Source: an uncultured Hyphomicrobiales bacterium
GTDB lineage: Bacteria; Pseudomonadota; Alphaproteobacteria; Rhizobiales; Beijerinckiaceae
Reading direction: 5' to 3'
NCBI GenBank assembly: GCA_903932565.1
Contig: CAIZGQ010000073.1
Span: forward strand, 3,108-67,107
Length of the DNA: 64,000 bases
Positions 47,017-57,200 of this stretch are shown here, one piece after another. How positions within the stretch are numbered: position 1 is the stretch's first letter; every line of letters begins with the position of its first letter. Under the pieces are notes generated by a model. The model worked only from the letters and a program-made list of their open reading frames with translations, had not been told where the DNA came from and searched no databases. Position numbers and translations under genes: made by a program.

Positions 47017-49059
47017 ATGGCATTTGGTTCAGTTGAACTAGTCCCCGGTGTCAATGTTGAGCGCACTCCGACTGCGCTGAAGGCTGGTATTTCTACAAGC
47101 CAGAATATCCGTTTCAAGGATGGCCTGACGCAGAAGATTGGCGGATTTCAGAAATACTATTCCTTCAATATTGCGGGAACACCGCGCGAACTTCATGCGT
47201 GGCAGGATCTGAACGGGGCGCAGCATCTGTTGGCTGGGACCACTAGTTCTCTGGGTGTCATCACATCCGGATCGTTCGTCAGCATAACGCCACAGCAAGT
47301 CAAAACTGATGTCGCTCTTAATTTTACGACCACGACTGGATCATTGACGATCGGTATTACTGATACTGGTGTCAACAACCTGACGATCTACGATACTCTG
47401 ATGCTTAATACTCCGGTGTCGGTTGGTGGAATAATTCTTTCGGGCCTCTATACAATTCAGAACATTGTCGGCTCTACAGCATACACAATCTCTGCTGCGA
47501 CGGCTGCGTTGACGGCGGTAAACGGTACGGGGTCCGTTCCATTATTCTCCACAACCATCAATTCATTTTTGGTTGCTGCTAGGTTTACCGCGCATGGGAT
47601 GTCGAACAATAACATCATTTCATTTCAGGCAACGACAACTGTCGGCGGCATAACAGTCATCGGCTCCTATCCAGTTACGGTAGTTGATGCAAATAATTTC
47701 ACGTTCACTGCCGGTTCCGTAGCTTCGTCCACGGCTACGTCGTACATGAATTCCGGTAATGCGGAGTTTCTCTATTATATTTCTCTGGGCCCGTCACCCA
47801 GCGGGTCTGGCTATGGTAGCGGTGGATACGGATCTGGTGGCTATGGAAGTGGTATTGTTCCGTCATCCATGACCGGAACGCCGATCACCGCAACGGATTG
47901 GACGAGTGATAATTGGGGTCAAATCGCTCTAGCTTGCCCGAATGGCGGTGCTATTTACGCTTATGATCCAACGGCTGGATTTACCGCGGCAGCAGTCGTT
48001 CCGTCAGCGCCTCCGTTCAACAATGGAATTTTCGTATCGAGCACATTGCAGATACTGTTCTGCTGGGGGTCGACCGCGACAAATGCAATTGGTCAGGCTC
48101 TTGATCCAATGCTTATCAAATGGTCTGACGTAGGTGACTACACGCAATTCAAGGTTTTGACGACGGATCAGGCTGGATCGTTCCGACTGCCCAGCGGCTC
48201 TATGATCCGTGGCGGGATGGCAGCTCAGAACCAGAATCTGTTCTGGACCGACATTGATTTCTGGGCGGCGCAGTATCTTGGGTATCCACTAGAGTTTAGC
48301 TTCAACAAGATAGGATCTGGTGCTGGATTGATTTCGTCCCATGCCGCGCAACAATTGCGAGGTGGCGTCTATTGGATGGGTCAGAGCAACTTCTACTCGT
48401 ACATTGGAGGCGTGTGCAAGGTAATGCCATGCCCGATGTGGGATTTTGTTTTCCAGAACCTGAATACGTCGTTCACGCAAAACATCCGGTCAATGCCAAA
48501 TACTCCATACAACGAGGCTGGCTGGCTGTTTCCGTCTGCGGCATCTGTTAGCGGAGAATGCGATTCGTATATCAAGTTCAATCTGACAGAACCCGGAATG
48601 CCGTGGGATGGCGGTCTTATCAATCGATCGGCATGGATCGATCAAAACATCATTGGAAATCCAATCTCAGCTACCTCTAACGGAATTATATACCTGCAAG
48701 AGACAACGAATGATGCAGATGGTCAGCCGCTGACGTCGACCTTCACTAGCGGATATTTCTATATCGCAGAGGGTGAAGAGTTTGCGTTTGTAGATCAGAT
48801 TTACCCCGACATGATCTGGGGAACGTATGGAAGCCAGTCCACCGGAACCGCACAGGTCTATATCTCGTTCAATGTCACGAACTATCCGGGCGACGTTCCG
48901 ACGGTTTACGGCCCGTATTTGATGACATCGACAACGGAGTACATTTCTGTTCGTTTCCGTGGCAGGCAGATGTCGGTAACTGTGAAGTCAAGTGATCTTG
49001 GTAGCTTCTGGCGATTGGGTCGGATTCGTTATCGCTATGCCCCATCTGGGAGGCGATGA
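47017..49059 (+). CDS. DNA-stabilisation/tail protein (P22 gp10-like)
   Basis: 680 residues. FGSVELVPGVNVERTPTALK and FKDGLTQKIGGFQKYYS form the family start; a central Gly-rich linker repeats GYGSG three times at about residues 265-280; a C-terminal FRGRQMSVTVKSSDLGSFWR beta domain follows. Members form a hexameric ring in short tails. Supports a podovirus particle. Confidence 0.7.
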   Translation: MAFGSVELVPGVNVERTPTALKAGISTSQNIRFKDGLTQKIGGFQKYYSFNIAGTPRELHAWQDLNGAQHLLAGTTSSLGVITSGSFVSITPQQVKTDVALNFTTTTGSLTIGITDTGVNNLTIYDTLMLNTPVSVGGIILSGLYTIQNIVGSTAYTISAATAALTAVNGTGSVPLFSTTINSFLVAARFTAHGMSNNNIISFQATTTVGGITVIGSYPVTVVDANNFTFTAGSVASSTATSYMNSGNAEFLYYISLGPSPSGSGYGSGGYGSGGYGSGIVPSSMTGTPITATDWTSDNWGQIALACPNGGAIYAYDPTAGFTAAAVVPSAPPFNNGIFVSSTLQILFCWGSTATNAIGQALDPMLIKWSDVGDYTQFKVLTTDQAGSFRLPSGSMIRGGMAAQNQNLFWTDIDFWAAQYLGYPLEFSFNKIGSGAGLISSHAAQQLRGGVYWMGQSNFYSYIGGVCKVMPCPMWDFVFQNLNTSFTQNIRSMPNTPYNEAGWLFPSAASVSGECDSYIKFNLTEPGMPWDGGLINRSAWIDQNIIGNPISATSNGIIYLQETTNDADGQPLTSTFTSGYFYIAEGEEFAFVDQIYPDMIWGTYGSQSTGTAQVYISFNVTNYPGDVPTVYGPYLMTSTTEYISVRFRGRQMSVTVKSSDLGSFWRLGRIRYRYAPSGRR

Positions 49060-49493
49060 TGGTTGATCAGCAATCACCACAATCAGATATCAACACTGGT
49101 GGACTTAACGACCTAGTGTCGACACAGAAGGGCGGGGTCCAGACGCTTGCAGTGCTCGCGCAGGCGCTCGTAAATGCGTTCCCAAAGGCTACCGCCTCTA
49201 CATCTCCAGTGGCAACCGGCCTTAATTCAATTGCGACGGCGGCGAGTGTTGCTATTGCTGCCAACACGCTTCGCCATGGGATCATGTTTCACAATCCGGG
49301 GACGACGACGATCTATGTTTATCCAACGGCGATGGCTGTCGCCCCAACAACGACCGTATTGGGTGGCACGTTTGTCATCTATCCGGGCGCAACACTACAA
49401 TTCTCACCTGCCAACTTTCCAAACGTGAACTGCGGCTGGTCTGCATTTGGTCTTGGAGCATCGTTACCGCTGACAGTCTGTGAGTTCTACTGA
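49056..49493 (+). CDS. Small structural protein
   Basis: 145 residues starting ATGATG. Gln/Ser-rich N-terminus, then a beta-rich C-terminus (RHGIMFHNPGTTTIYVYPT). Common in phage tail regions; may be a chaperone or a fibre base. Confidence 0.6.
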   Translation: MMVDQQSPQSDINTGGLNDLVSTQKGGVQTLAVLAQALVNAFPKATASTSPVATGLNSIATAASVAIAANTLRHGIMFHNPGTTTIYVYPTAMAVAPTTTVLGGTFVIYPGATLQFSPANFPNVNCGWSAFGLGASLPLTVCEFY

Positions 49494-50266
49494 TGTTTGG
49501 CAATGAAAACCCAAACATGATTGTGCCGACGGCCCCTGCCGGGGATTCATCCAACCGTGCGGCATCTACTGCATTTGTAATTTCAAATTTACCAACTTCA
49601 AAAAATCTGAGTGTTGTTAAACAAATTTTTACTGGTAGCGGAACTTATACTCCAACTTCCGGAATGGTTTACTGTATCATTGAATGCGTAGGAGGCGGCG
49701 GCGGTGGTGGTGGTGTTGCTGGAGCTTCCGCTTTTTATCTCGGTGGTGGTGGTGGTGGTGGTGGAAATTATTCTCGTTTGATTGCAAGTGCCGCCACCAT
49801 CGGTGCATCACAGGTCGTTACAATCGGGACATCAGGAACGGGTGGGTTGGCTGGTCTTAATTCCGGTATAGCTGGTGGAGATACATCGGTCGGCGCTATC
49901 TGCATTGGAAAGGGTGGCTCCTTCGGTGTGGGTGCTTCGTCTGCGGGAAACGCAAATCCCGGCACTGGTGGTGTGGCTGGAACTGGCGACATTACGATGC
50001 CCGGACAAAGTGGCGCGGTTGGAATGTATGTGAGTGTCGGGGCAACCGGCGTATCCTTCATTTCGTATGGTGGAAGTGGCGGAAATAGTCTCATGGGGGT
50101 TGGTGGAGTAAACGGCCCCAACGCAAGTTCTGGAGCAACAGGCGCGGCGGGGCAAAATTACGGCGGTGGTGGTGCGGGAGGGGTTGCCGCAAACATTGCC
50201 AGTAACTTTGCTGGAGGCGCCGGTGCCGCGGGTGTCGTGTTTATAACCGAATACGTTTATAAGTGA
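49493..50266 (+). CDS. Gly-rich adhesin/tail fibre
   Basis: 257 residues. FTGSGTYTPTSGMVYCIIEC is the usual N-terminus of glycine-rich fibre proteins. Several poly-Gly runs (8-9 residues) and GGxG motifs would form a polyglycine sandwich as in phage adhesins. Probably contacts the host receptor. Codons vary in the glycine runs, so they are not simple slippage. Confidence 0.7.
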   Translation: MFGNENPNMIVPTAPAGDSSNRAASTAFVISNLPTSKNLSVVKQIFTGSGTYTPTSGMVYCIIECVGGGGGGGGVAGASAFYLGGGGGGGGNYSRLIASAATIGASQVVTIGTSGTGGLAGLNSGIAGGDTSVGAICIGKGGSFGVGASSAGNANPGTGGVAGTGDITMPGQSGAVGMYVSVGATGVSFISYGGSGGNSLMGVGGVNGPNASSGATGAAGQNYGGGGAGGVAANIASNFAGGAGAAGVVFITEYVYK

Positions 50267-50273
50267 GGGCACA

Positions 50274-50798
50274 ATGCCGCTGATCAAATCAAAGTCGCAA
50301 CCGGCGTTTGTAAAGAACCTCAAGGCTGAGCTTAAGGCTGGGAAGCCAAGGGCCCAAAGTTTGGCGATCGCTTATGCGATGAAGCGTCGAGCGAGAGCAT
50401 CTGGTGGGCCAGTCTTTGAGGGGCCGATCGTGTCGTCGGTTCCGGGGAGAACGGATCACTTAGCCGCTGACGTCGGCCAAAATTCATACGTCATCCCCGC
50501 TGAGACAGTGAGCCATTTAGGCCAAAGCAATACTTTGGCTGGCCTGAAAAAGCTGGAAGGAATGTTTGGAAGAAATAGCAAATATGGAAGGGGATTAGCT
50601 ACTGGGGGTAGCCCTAGCGCTCCCGGTGTCCCTGTGAATTTGGCCGGTGGAGAATATGTGATTTCTCCGGAAATTGTTGCTAGAATAGGCGGCGGTGATC
50701 CGAAGAAAGGTCACGCTTGGCTCGATAAGTGGGTAATGAGTCAAAGGAAAAAACACATAAAGACATTAAGGAATTTGGCCGGACCAGCCCATGACTGA
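50274..50798 (+). CDS. Basic virion-region protein with RxxGG motif
   Basis: 174 residues. AFVKNLKAELKAGKPRAQSL and AIAYAMKRRARASGGPVF at the start, then a SYVIPAETVSHLGQSNTLAG block and a second GGEYVISPEIV block. Carries RASGGPV. A similar arrangement occurs in many phage minor structural proteins. Confidence 0.65.
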   Translation: MPLIKSKSQPAFVKNLKAELKAGKPRAQSLAIAYAMKRRARASGGPVFEGPIVSSVPGRTDHLAADVGQNSYVIPAETVSHLGQSNTLAGLKKLEGMFGRNSKYGRGLATGGSPSAPGVPVNLAGGEYVISPEIVARIGGGDPKKGHAWLDKWVMSQRKKHIKTLRNLAGPAHD

Positions 50799-50913
50799 CA
50801 TTGTCCTATATGCCGATGCTAGGGCGCTGCAGATAACGTGCGTCGATTGTAATTTATCCAAGGGTGCGCGTGATCCAATTTTCCACGCGCAGCAACTTGG
50901 TATGCTCATTTAA
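50791..50913 (+). CDS. 40-residue CxxC peptide
   Basis: ITCVDCNLSKGARDPIFHAQ resembles the end of an HNH fold (CxxCN-x-SKG), a remnant or tiny zinc protein. It overlaps the previous gene by 8 bp. Confidence 0.45.
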   Translation: MTDIVLYADARALQITCVDCNLSKGARDPIFHAQQLGMLI

Positions 50914-50923
50914 GGATTGAAAC

Positions 50924-51463
50924 ATGGAAGAGGTTGTCCGAGTTGCTACGAAGGAAGACGAAGACGAGGTCATGCGTCTGCTTCACATGATGCACAGCGA
51001 GGGCGGATTGATGCCGCTGGATGAGATGAGCGCCCATGAGATGTTTCAGAAGGCATTCAACCGTCATGGTGCCATTCTGGGGGTGATCGGAGATCCCGGT
51101 GACATCAAGGCGATGATCTTCCTGCTGATAGGCAAGTTTTGGTACACCCAGAGCTATCACCTCGAGGAGTTGTTCAACTTCATCCGCCCGGACAAGCGGA
51201 AGAGCGACTACTCCGATCGCATGATTAACTTTGCCAAGAAGTGCGCTGAAGAGACAAAGCTTCCTCTGGTGATTGGTGTGCTGACGAACAGCCGCATGGC
51301 TGGAAAGGTGAGGCTGTATCGGCGTCATCTTGGATACCCCGCAGGCGCGTTTTTCGTGTATAATGCTGCTTGGATTAACGAACCGTCCGGCAAGGATTTC
51401 TGGAAGAAACCGTTTTACGGAAACAATAACCTGCTGGATGTCGACGGGCATAAGGGAGCATAG
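50924..51463 (+). CDS. GNAT-like acetyltransferase
   Basis: 179 residues. VRVATKEDEDEVMRLLHMMH, then HGAILGVIGDPGDIKAMIFL, then LPLVIGVLTNSRMAGKVRLY and RRHLGYPAGAFFVYNAAW match a phage GNAT protein that is frequent before internal virion genes. It may modify virion or host proteins. ATG at 50924 follows AAGGA. Confidence 0.75.
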   Translation: MEEVVRVATKEDEDEVMRLLHMMHSEGGLMPLDEMSAHEMFQKAFNRHGAILGVIGDPGDIKAMIFLLIGKFWYTQSYHLEELFNFIRPDKRKSDYSDRMINFAKKCAEETKLPLVIGVLTNSRMAGKVRLYRRHLGYPAGAFFVYNAAWINEPSGKDFWKKPFYGNNNLLDVDGHKGA

Positions 51464-51465
51464 CG

Positions 51466-54273
51466 ATGTGCGGTAAGGGTTCTAATACGACCTCGACCAC
51501 GTCGAGTGCCAATCCGCAGGCCATGGGTGCCTACAGCGATGTTCTTTCGCGGGCAGCATCAGCGGCGGGAACCCCCTACCAAGCATACGGCGGTGAAGAA
51601 GTAGCTCCGATAAACCAGCAGCAGCAGGCTGGTTTCGGAACGATCAATGCGGCTCAGCCGGGATACCAGACGGCATTCGGACAGATACAGGGCAGTTCAG
51701 CCCCCATCACCGGTCAAGACATCTCCCAGTACGAAAGCCCCTACACGAACGATGTCGTTAACGCGACGATGGCTGATTTCGCGCATCAGAACGCAGAGGG
51801 TCAGGCAGGTGTTGTTGGCAATGCCGCGGCGCAGAATGCATTGGGCGGCGATCGTGTCGGCGTAGCGCAGGCATTGACGGCAGAGGGTCAGACGAGGGCA
51901 CAGGCACCGGTCATTGCTGGACTGCGCGATAAAGGCTTCCAGACAGCCTTGGGAGCGGCCCAGAACCAGCAGCGGACGGGTATTGCGGGTGGTCAGGGCA
52001 TGGCTGGCGTGACTGGTCAGGAGATCCAAGGCGGTCAGGCTCAGGTTGGTGCAGGCACCCTCCAGCAGACGACCCAGCAGGCTCAGGACACGCAGGGACG
52101 TCAGGACTACTACCAGAAGATGGGCTACCCGTTCCAAGTGGCTCAGTACCTTGCCGCGATCGACACTGGAGTCGGCTCCCAGATGGGTGGAACCAGCCAG
52201 ACGCAGGGTCCGACACCGAATACCTTTGCTCAGGTTGCTGGTCTTGGATTATCTGCCGCATCCATGTTTGCGGCCCGCGGTGGTCGCATCCCCGGATTTG
52301 CCCCGCCCCGTCGCCATAGGGCATCAGGAGGCTATACAGGCCCGTGGGGAGGTGCTGATAGCTGGGTGCCCGCAATGCAGCCGGTCCATGGAAAGGGCCC
52401 TCCCGCGCCCCCCGCCGCGCCCAAACAGCAGGGTCTATCGCAAGATCAGATGAAGGGATTTGGTGTTGCGGCGAAGGGCCTGTCTAATTGGTGGGGCAAT
52501 CAGGATGCAGATCCAGGTTCCGCAGATAATCCGTTGCCGGGTCTGGTTGGCGGTAGCGGCCCAGATTCTGATTATGGCCCGATGAACCGTGGCGGTCGCG
52601 TTCGGCGCTATGCCAATGGCGGCTTTGCTCGAGGCGGCGATCCGGAGGCAGACGACTACGCAAGTGGCTACATGGGGGACTATACCCCACCGACGGTGGC
52701 AGGATTAGGTGCCACGGAACCTGCGGTATCGTTTGATGACCGGTTTGGTGCGGCTTTCCGTCCCCATGAGGGGCCGAAGTATCGATTGGCTGGTCCGGAG
52801 GCCATGGATGAATGGCGCAATGGCGTGGACCATCCCAATGCGGCTCTGGTTGCCGATAGCGGTGGCCCTGAAGGTCCGGAAGTTGGCAAGCCTCCGGAGG
52901 ATGGCGGTAACGTCCTTCCGTTCCCGAAAAAGCGTGGGTTTGAACCGACGTCGGCCACGGCATCATTGCCAAAGGAAATCACTGGGCCCGACAGCGAAGA
53001 GGAGCCCACAAGTGCGATGGGCTATGCTGGCAAGCCGCAAGCTGCCGGTGTCGGTCCCGCTACCTCACTTGCTCCTCCTCCTGCGCCACCGGTCGACACT
53101 AGCTGGCTCGACAAAATTGGCATCCACCTGTCTCCGGATGAGCGCCATTCGATGAAGCAGGCGTTGATGCAAGCTGGCTTCGCGATGATGGCGAACACGC
53201 ACGGTGGGCCCGGATCATTCCTGCAGTCCGCAGGCGAGGCTGGGATGACCGGTGTTGGTGCCTATACCAAGTCGCAGGAACTGCAGCATGAGCATGATGT
53301 AGAGCAGCAGAAGTTGCAGATGCATCAGGCAGAGGTCGATCGTCCATATAAGGAAATGACACTAGCTCAGAAGGCCGCGGCAGATCGCGAGAAATGGACG
53401 CCGGTTGGTTCAGCCATCACAGCAGATGGTGCAATTCATCCGGTTGTGATGAACCAGAGCACGGGTGAATACAAAGACGTCGTGACTGGTAAGGCTCCGG
53501 ATGCAGATGCAAAATATCAACCTCCGAAGGGGAAGACCGGGAAAGATTCAGCCGTTGTTGATTCCATCGTCAACGGCATCGTAAGTGGCAGGCAGTCCCC
53601 ACTCACGACCGGCCTTTATGGATACGGGCCTGAAGTAAGAGCAGAGCTCGAGCGCCGCAACTTTGATTCATCCAAGGCTACGCTGGAATGGAAAAGAGCA
53701 GAGAAGCAGATCGCATCGCTTAATGGTCCGCAGATGACCCGGTTTGTCGGTCTTGCATCCAGTGTTGATAGGACCATCGATGAAGTTCGCGATCTGTCTA
53801 AGGAGTTGAAGAACTCTGGCATACCGCTGCTGAACAAGGCGAAGCTGATGGAGGTGAAGAACCTCGAGGGCAATTCTCCGAAGGGGCAGTTGGCGGCTCG
53901 CTATATCGGCGCAGTCAACACGCTGAAAGAAGAATTCGCCAACTTGGCTCAGGGCGGATATGCACCGACGGAATCGGCGTGGCATCTTGCCAACGAGCAG
54001 ATCAATCGCGACTACGGCGTTCAGCAGCTAGGTGCATCGCTCGACGAAGTGCAGCGTCTTGTTCGTTACCGTGTTCAGGCAATTCCGGGGCTGTCTACGC
54101 AGGGGCCGGGAGCTGCGAATAGATATACGGGACAGGGTGGTCAGCAGACTGAACCGCATACGCCTCCGTCAGGTATTCCTCCGCTGGCTGTCGGCACTAA
54201 AACAGATACCAAGGGCGTTGAGTGGTATGTCGACAGTAAGGGCAACGCCTTAAGGCCGGTACATGAAGAATGA
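51466..54273 (+). CDS. Large virion protein, probably ejected
   Basis: 935 residues. Starts MCGKGSN; N-terminal 270 Gln/Gly/Ala-rich; then two RxxGG motifs (ARGGRI, RASGG), a low-complexity Pro/Gly zone, NRGGRV and ANGGFARGG near residues 375-390, a TSWLDKIGIHLSPDERHSM helix region, and a C-terminal half with charged helices (LEWKRAEKQIAS, RTIDEVRDLSKELKNSG). Likely internal virion or ejection protein. ATGA-coupled to the giant next gene. Confidence 0.6.
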   Translation: MCGKGSNTTSTTSSANPQAMGAYSDVLSRAASAAGTPYQAYGGEEVAPINQQQQAGFGTINAAQPGYQTAFGQIQGSSAPITGQDISQYESPYTNDVVNATMADFAHQNAEGQAGVVGNAAAQNALGGDRVGVAQALTAEGQTRAQAPVIAGLRDKGFQTALGAAQNQQRTGIAGGQGMAGVTGQEIQGGQAQVGAGTLQQTTQQAQDTQGRQDYYQKMGYPFQVAQYLAAIDTGVGSQMGGTSQTQGPTPNTFAQVAGLGLSAASMFAARGGRIPGFAPPRRHRASGGYTGPWGGADSWVPAMQPVHGKGPPAPPAAPKQQGLSQDQMKGFGVAAKGLSNWWGNQDADPGSADNPLPGLVGGSGPDSDYGPMNRGGRVRRYANGGFARGGDPEADDYASGYMGDYTPPTVAGLGATEPAVSFDDRFGAAFRPHEGPKYRLAGPEAMDEWRNGVDHPNAALVADSGGPEGPEVGKPPEDGGNVLPFPKKRGFEPTSATASLPKEITGPDSEEEPTSAMGYAGKPQAAGVGPATSLAPPPAPPVDTSWLDKIGIHLSPDERHSMKQALMQAGFAMMANTHGGPGSFLQSAGEAGMTGVGAYTKSQELQHEHDVEQQKLQMHQAEVDRPYKEMTLAQKAAADREKWTPVGSAITADGAIHPVVMNQSTGEYKDVVTGKAPDADAKYQPPKGKTGKDSAVVDSIVNGIVSGRQSPLTTGLYGYGPEVRAELERRNFDSSKATLEWKRAEKQIASLNGPQMTRFVGLASSVDRTIDEVRDLSKELKNSGIPLLNKAKLMEVKNLEGNSPKGQLAARYIGAVNTLKEEFANLAQGGYAPTESAWHLANEQINRDYGVQQLGASLDEVQRLVRYRVQAIPGLSTQGPGAANRYTGQGGQQTEPHTPPSGIPPLAVGTKTDTKGVEWYVDSKGNALRPVHEE

Positions 54274-57200
54274 CAGACACTCCTGAATTTGAACCGGATG
54301 CTCCAGTAAAGCCATTGTCGGTGCCGACTGCGCCGATGAGCCAGCCCACGTTTGCGCCAGATGCTACGGTTAAGCCGCTCAAGAAGACTGATGCGGAAAC
54401 GCCGGTCGACTACGGCAAGATGCCGTGGAGTGATGTGGCTGGAAGCGCCGTAGGAAATCTGATCCCCAGTGCGAAGAAGTTTGGCGAAGATCTGGTTCAG
54501 CCAATTCTTCATCCGATTGACACCGCGCAGTCTCTTGGAAGGGTGGCGCTTGGTGCTGCGGAAAAGCTGGTCCCCGGTGGCGAGCATCCTCATGAGAAAT
54601 ATGCCAATGCAGTCGGTCAGTATCTGGTCGATCGCTACGGCAGCGAGGCTGGGTGGAAGAAGGCGATAGCTGAAGATCCAGTTGGTGTGATGTCTGACGT
54701 TTCCATGGCCGTTACTGGCGGTGGATCTGCTGCTGCCCGTATTCCGGGTACCGTTGGTAAGGTTGGCAGGGCTGTCAGTGAGGTTGGCCGCGCTGTCGAT
54801 CCGCTGATGGCTCCGGTGAACGCAGCCAAGGGTGTGAAAGGACTGGCGGCAAATCTCGGAACGCACACTGGATCTGAGGTTCTCAATCAGGCCTATCAGA
54901 CTGGTGTCCGCGGCGGCGAAGCTGGTGAAGCCTTCCGCGACAACATGCGCGGGAATGTCCCAATTTCTGATGTTGTCGATACGGCGCGTTCTGGCGTTGC
55001 CAACATGGCACTCGAGCGGAAAAAACAATACGTCAGCGACATGGCCAAGCTGGGCCAAGATCAGACCATCCTGAGTTGGGATGACGTCACAAAAGCACTT
55101 CAGGAGAATGAGAAGGTAAAGACCTTCCATGGCGTGAATATCAGTCCTGAGACGTCAGAGATCAGGAACAAGATCCGTGATGCCGTTGAGCAGTGGGGCG
55201 AATTGCCGCCTGAGATCTATCACACACCGGTCGGGTTTGATGCTCTGAAGCAGATGATTGGCGACATCAAGGAGGCAACTCCATACGGAACGCCACAGCG
55301 CAAGGTGGCGAACGATGCCTATAACGCTATCCGGAAGGAGATCGTCAAGCAGGCTCCTGAGTATGCCAAGACGATGAAGGACTATGAGAGGGCGTCGGAT
55401 CTCATCAAGGAGATGAACCAGACGCTGTCCCTTAATCCGAAGGCAAACATCGACACCACGCTTCGCAAGCTGCAGTCGATCATGCGCAACAACGTCAATA
55501 CCAACTATGGTCGGCGGTTAGAATTGGGGCAATTGCTCGAGCAGAACGGTGCAAAGAACCTGATGGCATCTCTCGCCGGTCAGGCATCGAGCTCATGGTT
55601 TCCGCGTGGCCTTGGTAAGTTGGGTGCTGAGATTGGATTGCTTGCCGCGGGTAGTCACTTCGCAAGTCCTTGGACGCTGGCTGCAACACCGTTCATGTCG
55701 CCGCGATTCATGGGTGAGGCTGCGCATCTGACGGGTCGCGTGGTCGGGAAGCCGCTGCAGAAGACCAACGAGGTTCTTGGCAAGGTCGGTCTGTCCAATC
55801 GCAAGGTTGGAAACACGCTGTACCGCGCCGGTCGGTTGGTCGACGAGCCGCCGCTGACCAAACTGACCGTTGGCGCAAATCCGGATTATGTTCCGGGTCG
55901 TGCGACTGGTGGTGCTGTCCACGCCCATGTGAAAGAACAGGCAGAGCGGGTCGACACCAAGCCAACTGAACCGCAGAAAGAGGTTGGGAACTATCGCAAG
56001 GGCCATGTTCGGGTGCATGGCCTTCCGATCTCGATTGAAAACCCGCGCGGTTCGTACCGTGAAGGCAAAGACGCGAATGGGAAACCGTGGCGATCGAAGC
56101 TACCTGCTCATTATGGGTACCTGAAGCGGACGGAAGGTGCGGACGGAGATCACGTCGACATCTACGTTGGGCCGAAGCTGAAAAGCCCGCTGGTGTATGT
56201 GATCGACCAGCACGATCATCGCACCGGAAAGTTCGATGAGCATAAGGCATTCATCGGGTTTGAAAATGCCAAGGACGTCAAGCGGACCTACCACGAATCA
56301 TTCACGGATGGTCGGGCTAAGGACCGTCTTCGCCACATGACTGAGATGACCGTTGGTCAATTTAAGCATTGGCTCCAGAACGGGGACACGACCAAACCTC
56401 TCAAAAAAAAACAACGCGCTGAAGGTGGCCGCGTAGGGTTTGAGGAAGGCGGCGCTCCGGACTGGCAAGATCAGGAAGCACAGTCAAATCTAGCTGCAAT
56501 CCAATCCGCACAGCCCCGATCGTGGGGCGACGTGATGAGCGATGTGGCTCAGGCACCGGTTCGTGTGGCGAAGCGTTTGTATAGTGACGCTACTACTCCG
56601 CATGACTTCTCCAAGGTCATTCCGCGGTTAGCCGGTACGCAGGAAGGCGAAGATCGTTTCCAGACATGGCCAGAGCAGTTGGTCCGCAGTGGTTCGACGC
56701 TGGCTGGGGATACGATGTCTGGTGCCGTTCCGCAGTGGCAGGAAGACCCGGCGACGGGAGAGATGCACACCTCGCCTCAGATGATCGAGCGGGGGCAAGA
56801 TCTGGCTGGCATGGCTGGTGGCGCATCTGCTGCGCAGTCGCTGGGTAAAGCCGGTGCTGAGAATGTTGGTCGCAATGTCCGTGTACTTGGGAAGCAGATA
56901 CTTGCGTCTGATACTGGTCAGGGTGCTCCGCTATCCGCTCTTGAGAAATCAATCAACATTCATCCGGTCGAAGAACACGCTCCCAAGTTCTATTCAAAAC
57001 TCGAGCAGACAGTTGCTGAATTACCCAACAAGGCAACCGGATCTCAGATCTTGAACACGCTGAAGAACAAGGGCATCAAAGCTGAAGAGCTGGAGCATAC
57101 TGGAACGCAGGAGTTTCTGGAGCAGAACGCCGATCGACCGCTGACGAAGGATGAAGTCGCGCAGCATGTAGCGGCGAACAAGGTGCAGTTGGGTGAGGTG

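Noticed and set aside
49690..49770. GGTGGT tracts as a microsatellite or phase-variation repeat
   Set aside because: They encode the polyglycine runs of a fibre with mixed codons, and the frame stays open; no sign of variable length.
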